This document shows, piece after piece, positions 57,435 through 64,000 of a stretch of 64,000 nt of DNA. This DNA is from Monilinia fructicola (Eukaryota; Ascomycota; Leotiomycetes; Helotiales; Sclerotiniaceae). The notes beneath the pieces were generated by a model, which was not told where the DNA came from, made no database searches, and saw only the letters and a program-made list of their open reading frames with translations. The stretch lies in assembly GCA_008692225.1 (NCBI GenBank), contig VICG01000007.1:1646501-1710500 (forward strand), written 5' to 3'. How positions within the stretch are numbered: position 1 is the stretch's first letter; the number at the start of each line of letters is the position of its first letter. The position numbers were made by a program, and so were the translations under genes.

Positions 57435-60328
57435 AGTCCTTCATAGAAGCCTATATCTTTCTTTTGAAGAAGTGATCTGTTTTTTTGGCTCGCAATTGTG
57501 GAGCATTGTAAGCGAGTTGTATATTATTTGTGTTGTTGACCTTATTGGCGACGCGATCCATTTGTAATTTGCCCAGGTGATAGATAGAAATCTTTCTTAC
57601 ATGCGGCCGCGCCTCAGCAATTGAGAGGGAGAGATTTTTTTTGCAAGGATAGGCTGCTGTACCTTTGAAATCGAAAAGATCAAGTATTAGAAATTAGAGA
57701 GTGACTTTAATTATTTGAACGAAAGCACGCCATGATGGGGAATGTCAGATGCTAGACGTAAATGTCATACAATTTGATAATGGTATAAATTGAACTTAGG
57801 GATCTACTCGACCTCATAGAGCTCGCGCGATCCATTTTCATTTTACTCGAGGAAGTCACAAAACTTGTCTGCAAATGCGAATGCGACCTCACTTTGTTCC
57901 AGTACTTTGGAGTCGTATGTATACATTAGTATTGTAGTGGCTAATTAACATTCAGGTCTTCTATACTACATGAGGACCTGGGCCTCCCTATATAAATAGC
58001 ATCACTTACAGCAATATATAGAACTTGCAACATGTATTATTGAAATGGAAATATCAATATTCTGTGCGTTCCTCTGGGGTTCAGCTAATCCTGTCATATT
58101 TATTTCCAATATTGCCCATCTGGGAATGAGTCTATCATCTTCAAGTAAATCCCTAGAGTCTTGGTGGAATTTGGTATTCTAGGATAAAGTAGAACAACTT
58201 TGGCGATTTGGCGTTCGATGTTGTATATTGGAATAGATGGTATAGAATGAATACGCCGTATACTTTTTCAACAGCTGCTTTGCTAATTTCAATACCTGGT
58301 GATGATGCTACAACACTGAAGTCTGCCATTTATACTTATGTTCCAAGCTGGGTATCAGCATCTTAGAGATCTCGTTTGGCCAATGTTATTATGAGAAGGT
58401 AATAGGTAAGTGTTTTAGCAGAGAGTAAAGATCAAGAATGCTGTATGTGGTGTTCTGCGGAAGTAGTGATCAGAATTTTCACCAGGCAGGAGAGCTAATG
58501 AATGAGACATTGCTAACAATAATCGGATAGATATATGTCTCGATAAAGATAGGATAAAAGGTATTGAGAGAATACATCCATACACTCAGAGATGATGTGG
58601 GAATCATCTAGGGGGGGAAATGGAATCACAGAGTCGTCGTTTAGTGACATAGAAAGGTTTCATGTTGAAGGGAAGTAGAGATTAAGAAAATAAGTTCCTT
58701 AATGTTAGGAAAAAGGTATCCTTAGTCGAGCTATACGAAACTATAAACATGATATATATATATATAATATATTTATAATAAACAAGTTATATATAGTATC
58801 TATATAATACATATTTGTATACAATGTAAGATTATAATTCTGTACAATAAGTGAAGTATATCCTGATTTTTTCATTGAAACTTAAATATATCTTAAGATA
58901 TTTTTCGATATATTAATTAGACATTATATTATTTGCAATTTGATCATCATATGTATAATTAAAATTAACCAAAAAACCAATAATTTTATTGATTAGTTTG
59001 TAGATATGGTATATGAATAATTTTTGAAATCTTTTTGGCATATTTGATAAATTTGATATCCTTTTATATAGTCTAAATAAGTTGCTATATAATGTATAAT
59101 ATATAGTATAAAAGATGCTATACGAATTTTGCAAAGGTCAAGTTTATATATAATATATATGTTTCTCAATGGTGTACATATTGTGTAATTACCGCTAAGG
59201 ATCTAGATGTTGAAAGGAAAGATGAAAAATTGCATATAGTTTCATCTAATGTCTAACAGCCAGAGGTCAAAACTGAATGAGACTTCTAATTCTAGACAAT
59301 TATGAAATACTACATCAGATGAGAAAAGGATATTTTGCTTCTAGTTTAGAAGTTCAACGTGGTGAAATTGAACGATAATGCAATGCTTAATTGAACTTCG
59401 AATCTAACCTAATCTTAGACGAGAAACCATTGTTTATTTCTGGTTGAATACCTACTAATCAGACTAGAAATTAATGCTCAACATAGATTTTAACATCTGA
59501 CCTAATATTAGACGAGTATATAGTATTATAATACATGTATTAATACAAACGTCTAGATTGTAATCGGATAATAGGATAGAGAAGCTAATAAGACTTGTTT
59601 TCAGATTAGATACATAAAATTCGTATAATATTCACCTACTTTGATCTCAAAAGTAAAACTAGACCGGTAACTAAGGTAATCTCATGGCTAAGCAGGTTTA
59701 GCCCCTCACCGGAGCCGTATTATAGGCATCATTCACCTACACGCTAGTACATGAGAATGTGCTCGGCGTGTTTTACCTGTTATTGACATTCGCTAAGCCA
59801 TCTTGGAGCTAAATTGAGCCATATTGATCCGCAAATCTTAATTCATAAGCACCTAATCTTGAGATACCCATCAACATGACCTCGAATTCACCCTTTTAAC
59901 GTATTAAAATAGTCCATCTACTGGTTGATGAGCAATTTTTCGGCATATTTCACATATCATTCACTTACTCCGAGCCGCATATTGTAGTACATGAGCACGC
60001 AATCTAGACAAAGCGTTCAGCCCGTCCTGAATTAAGCCGACCCCTATCAGAACAGTTCATCTACTCATTCATGAGGAGATTGGGAGAGTCAATGACTACC
60101 CGTCCGGGTGAGCATAGCCCCGCATAGAGCCGTAGTCCGACCTTCAGGCGAATCTCAAAATCTACTTTTTTTCGCATAAGAGAACCGCTTATTTCCCTCT
60201 TGCTCCTCTTCTTCTTTACAACAAACACCTCTTCTCTCACCTCCGAACCCTCACCACACCATCAACCGCCAATCATCATCCAATACCCCCTTCGTCAAAC
60301 CTTCATTACCATCAATATTTCTGGACTT

Positions 60329-60869
60329 ATGCCATCGGATGACGAGGACGAGTACGGAAATATAACCCGCCGTGCTCCAGTTCGCTATCCTTTTCGCTTA
60401 ATGGAGCGATTCAACTCTCCGGAGCCTAAGGCTCCAAAGTCAACTCTCAAGGCACTTAATGAGGATGAACACCTCAGAAAAAAATCAGTAAGTGCATTTC
60501 TAATCCTCTGATACTTAGAGCTAACCATATATAGCCCGAGCAGCTCGAAAAGGAGCGTCTAGAGGAGATTGCCGACACCATTCGCGCAGATAAGAAGAGA
60601 GCCGAAGAGAACCGAGCCAATCAGATCGCACAGATGGAAGAGGATCGCATTACCGCCCAGAAGAAAGCTGCAAATCGAGTTTTGCAAGCTAACGATGATC
60701 AAGGGGGTTTAGAGGAAAGGGTTATCAAGAAGCTTCGCAAGGGCAAATTGGTATGTACTCCCTAACAGATTCTATGGATTTGAAACTAATATATTGTGTA
60801 TTATAGGCTGGCTCAGCAAGCAAGGCAAAGACTGGTGAGGGAAATGGTGATGGAAATGTAATGAAGTGA
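60329..60869 (+). CDS. 145-residue charged coiled-coil protein of unknown function
   Basis: Exons 60329-60487, 60535-60750 and 60807-60869 are joined by introns of 47 and 56 nt with standard signals and phase 0 throughout. The start MPSDDEDEYGNITRRAPVRY was chosen over an upstream in-frame CTG/TTG-type extension because the upstream sequence is leader-like. The first third carries a compact motif (YPFRLMERFNSPEPKAPKST); the middle is a long Glu/Arg/Lys helix (EQLEKERLEEIADTIRADKK and on), and the end is a flexible Gly/Lys tail. I do not recognise it. Surrounding DNA is AT-rich and repeat-bearing, so it may be a lineage-specific gene. Confidence 0.6.
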
Positions 60870-61046
60870 CGGTGGTTTCGTTTTGAAGAATCAGAAAGGA
60901 GAATCTTATTTTAGATTCCTTGTGCATTGGTTAAAAATGCTCTAGAATGCTTGTAGATAGTATATTTTTACGATATTATGCCTGATTTTGAATGAAAACT
61001 CAATATTATTCATCTACGTTTATTTTTCATTTTGAGAGTTAAACGA

Positions 61047-61359
61047 GTTCTCCTTTACTTGGCGAGAAACTAAGCGACGACTCGGTAAAACATTTGAATG
61101 CTTTGATTACTTTAATACACTTTGCTATTATTAGTTTAAAGTTGATAGAATATTGTTTATGATATTATAGTCTAATTGAAACAATTAGATCTCTGTTTAT
61201 TTGAGTTTTGGACTAGATTTATTATGTATTCAAATTTAAGAAAAGGAAAGAAGCTTTTTTGAATTATCTTTAGAGTAGTTTACTTAAACTTTCATATTGG
61301 ATGTAGCTCTTTAAGTACTAAACTTTAAAGAATTGAGCTTAGTGTTCTTCAAATACCAA
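61047..61359. repeat. 313-bp tandem repeat, copy 1
   Basis: Begins GTTCTCCTTTACTTGGCGAG and aligns along its whole length with the adjacent 61360-61676, with many substitutions and a few indels. Confidence 0.8.
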
Positions 61360-61676
61360 GTTCTCCTTTACTTAGCGAGGAAACTAAGCATTGACTCAGT
61401 AGAACATATGAATACTTCAACTACTTTAATACATTTCACTAATATTAATCTGAAATTACTAGAATATAATCTATAGAGTTTATGTCTAGTTTAAAGAATT
61501 AGATTTCTGTTTTCTAACTTTTAGACTAGATTTGTTATATCCACAAATTAAAGAAAATAAAAAAAAGTTTTTCTCGATATAATCTTCAGAGTAGTCTACT
61601 TGAATATCTAAGTTTGATTTAGCTTTTGAGGTACTAAACTTAAGAAGAATTAAACTTAGAGTTCTTTAAGTACTAA
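61360..61676. repeat. 313-bp tandem repeat, copy 2
   Basis: Begins GTTCTCCTTTACTTAGCGAG. Shared landmarks with copy 1 include ACTTTAATACA, TTAGACTAGATTTGTTAT versus TTGGACTAGATTTATTAT, and GAGTAGT.TACTT. Confidence 0.8.
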
Positions 61677-63440
61677 ATGCAAATTGAGCAATCATAAATA
61701 CTTAACTATTTGAATCTTACGAAAGAGCCGGTGTTAAGAGGTGGGATGGTGATGCCAAGCATTACGTGATGCTACACTAAATTATTGAAAAGAATAGAAT
61801 CCTCCGGATTCCATTTTCTTTCCCCCCTTATAAAAATCTAATATTTTTACTTAATCTCCATGTTACACTGCATGGAAGGCGAATCTCTTGCCACCATCGA
61901 TTACGTCCTCCAACCGGGAAAGCTACAGCTGTCCAACCTTTACTATTCCTGCTGGTCAAATCGTTCCTTAGTAAATACTCCCTTGCCTGTTAGAAGACCG
62001 AACAGAGCTGACTCCCGCATTTTGGTCTGGCTTATTCCCAATTCCGCTCCAGTGAGACCCCACTTGCCGTTCTATAGCCTTCTGTCACCGCTCTTCTTGT
62101 CCATGGGCACTCTAAGTTAATCACGAAATGTGTTTGCTCTACGTTGATGTTCTCTGACAGAGTAAACTATCTAACGATGCGTGTGGCCCATTGAATAGGT
62201 CACGAGCTTCGATCTATATAAATATTTCGAAAGCATTCAGAATCCTGTTACCGGCTCCTGACAAGCAATTCAAATATGACGTTAAGGCATAGCTATTTAG
62301 CACCTAAAGAGCATACGGATTTCAATGCTGTATTATATTGTAGCTGATTCCGACTCCTGACGAGCACTCTGAATGGCTTCACCCGGAGGTAAAAGGCAAA
62401 ACGGGGAATAGTTTAAGAAGGTCCATATCGTGGAGGATGGGGAGCTGAGGCACCCATGGAGCTAACGAGTATATATATGGCTGCGCTCTCTTGTAGCTAG
62501 CTCTTCTCTCGTCATACTTTACAACATCAATGAAGCCATTCGATGCCCTACACAGTTCTCCATTTCACTTCGTGACACTTGTTAGACACAGTTTTTTTGA
62601 GTACTGGTTCTTTTTATATTTTTCTACTAAGGGCTTTAGCCCCTAATTAGTATACCTGAGCTAGAGTTATCCCTATTGATTTATTTATTTAATTGTAGAT
62701 TCTATAAAGATATCAGATTTTTCGTGACGGTCGGGTCATTCTGGTATGACATCTCACAACAGCAGAAACGCCCACGATGTTGTGTCGGCTTTGCAATGTT
62801 GGCGATGCGAATGGCAAAAGTAATGTAATTCATATAGACAATGGATCAGATAGTTTATAATGAAAGACAGCTAGGCTACAAGGCATGAATGATATCGTGA
62901 TATTTATATTTTCACTCTACAAGGTATGTTTATTGTATAATCTCTATTCTACCAGTCATAATTAATCATATAGTTTCTGTTGTAAGATCTACGATAATTC
63001 AGCCAGTGCAGACGTCGCGAGCATCAAGAATGACTCTGCGGCGGCGGCGGATGACACGCTAATTATCACAACACTATCGTTATTGATTTTAAGTTGAATA
63101 CAAACATAGGTCAGAGTTATCTATACTCTATTAATCATACATTTATACATTCTCTTGAAGTCAAGTGATATATTTATATCGTTCGAATTCTATCTTTTGG
63201 GAAGAATTCTTTTTTTTCTCTGAGATGAAGAAAAAAACAATTACTTTTAGTTCAAAGTTCTCTACTCTACATCTCGCCATTTTATCACCCCGCTAATAGC
63301 ACTTATTTTATATCAAAACCAAGGATTTGGGAATGCTGATTAATTTTGCTAAAATTAAATAATTATCATTAAATTCATAGCTCTATCTATTTTATGATAC
63401 TAAACCTCAACCTCCCTACCATCTTTTCAATCCCCTTAAG

Positions 63441-64000
63441 TTATCTTCTAAACTTTTTTCCAACCCTTTTACTCGTTTCAATCCTTTTTCCAAATTTTAC
63501 CAATAACAACGGTATGGGAATGAAGACCAGCACACTAAAACAAAAACAGAATTTCCCAAAACCAGCCTCAGTTCTCCGTACAGAGGTGGCCGAGCCAATG
63601 AAAGCACCGTGCTCGCCACATTCCTTAACACTGTCATGGCCGCCATCGCGGATGCCGCATGTGCGTATATGTATCCACAAGATCTTCGACGCAAGCAAGA
63701 GTAGTAAGTACCAATTCAAAAGATATGACTGCGGTACCAATGATTGGTTCACGTATTGAATGTACTTTTGGGCTGTTCACTTGTGGAGGATGAGGAAGCC
63801 GATTGGGAAGACCATGCCGCCGAGAACCATGACTGGTAGTCTATATTCTAGCTTTATCTTTCCTTCAGCTGCAGGCCGAATCGCGCAGTTTTCTAAGATC
63901 ATCTGGCAGCAGATGTCTCCGAGCACCATGCCGACTCCTATCCCCATGAAGGTGAGTCTGACCGGACTTTGCGAGGCTCTGAACTGGGACTCGAAGACTT
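63441..64000 (-). pseudogene. Broken MFS transporter, C-terminal part, continues off the right edge
   Basis: On the minus strand, 64000-63780 reads VRLTFMGIGVGMVLGDIC and then LEYRLPVMVLGGMVFPIGF, a late transmembrane region of fungal drug:H+ antiporter type MFS proteins, then stops. The match continues in a second frame (REPIIGTAVISFELV, EDLVDTYTH), in a third frame (YAHAASAMAAMTVLRNVAST, VLSLARPPLYGELRLVLGNS) and returns to another frame for VFIPIPLLLVKFGKRI before a stop at 63441. At least three frame changes without splice signals, and a missing aromatic FW after FPIG, indicate a decayed gene. AT-rich flanking DNA fits. The 5' part lies beyond 64000 and might clarify whether introns account for any of the breaks. 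Confidence 0.8.

Larger units (their letters stand above)
55791..60328. other. Gene-poor 4.5-kb spacer with a duplicated 142-bp unit
   Basis: No protein gene recognised. Two copies of a 142-bp unit lie at 56980-57121 and 57293-57434. The stretch 58740-59160 is AT-rich (TATATAATAT runs). Near 59690-60130 GC content rises and words such as GAGCCGTA and GTAGTACATGAG recur loosely, perhaps remains of an old repeat. The last 150 bp are the CT-rich leader of the gene at 60329. Confidence 0.5.
60870..63440. other. AT-rich spacer with a 313-bp tandem duplication
   Basis: Two diverged copies of a 313-bp unit lie at 61047-61676. An 86-codon frame at 61860-62120 has no recognisable motif and is not accepted. 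A TATATAA sits at 62214-62220. From 62600 to 63440 the sequence is AT-rich and seems non-coding. Confidence 0.5.

Noticed and set aside
61860..62120. 86-codon frame
   Set aside because: No motif, isolated in repeat-rich AT DNA.

Overview
The window looks like nuclear DNA of a filamentous ascomycete (Pezizomycotina, most likely a Leotiomycete such as a Botrytis/Sclerotinia relative; the class is inferred). The evidence is short GT-AG introns of about 45-150 nt, fungal-type proteins (GPI mucin, Yra1-type export factor, alternative oxidase, ChaC, PEF protein), AT-rich islands holding decayed transposons with RIP-like transitions, and wide microsatellite-rich spacers. Coding density is low: about 16 intact or near-intact genes plus one pseudogene.

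Layout. Positions 1-1747 (-): a pepsin-fold (A1) membrane protein whose two catalytic motifs are altered; it runs off the left edge. 3312-4769: a decayed Tc1/mariner element with perfect 29-bp inverted ends. 6337-11557 (+): a very large Ser/Thr-rich GPI-anchored wall protein with reading-frame breaks. 12924-14307 (-) and 14628-16141 (+): a 6-phosphogluconate-dehydrogenase-like protein and a Yra1/ALYREF-type mRNA export factor, divergent from a 320-bp spacer. 16970-19653 (-): a large, probably mitochondrial protein of unknown function. 19654-25393: a gene-free spacer. 25394-28000 (+): a large disordered conserved protein. 29375-29878 (+): an E2 enzyme, probably Pex4. 31706-31843 and 33225-33392 (+): two tiny single-pass membrane proteins. 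34916-36114 (-): alternative oxidase with a one-base frame break. 37591-40765 (-): a disordered, probably nuclear protein. 40766-45950: a spacer with a MITE-like element. 45951-46915 (+): a glycine-rich RRM protein. 47315-48589 (-): ChaC-type gamma-glutamylcyclotransferase with a predicted 5-nt exon. 50549-51796 (+): a penta-EF-hand protein. 54121-54396 (+), 55413-55790 (-) and 60329-60869 (+): small unknown proteins. 55791-60328 and 60870-63440: repeat-bearing spacers. 63441-64000 (-): a broken MFS transporter fragment.

The genes do not form one pathway or a biosynthetic cluster; this is ordinary fungal gene order. Loose themes are RNA handling (Yra1-type and glycine-rich RRM proteins), mitochondrial/redox functions (alternative oxidase, ChaC, peroxisomal E2) and the cell surface (protease-like protein, GPI mucin). 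I saw no convincing novel multigene system. The best leads are the 5-nt exon in ChaC, the protease-like membrane protein lacking catalytic motifs, a duplicated 142-bp hairpin unit with Pol III-like features, the two mini membrane proteins, and several homopolymer-linked frame breaks that may be assembly errors. All exon boundaries were worked out by eye from frame continuity and splice signals.
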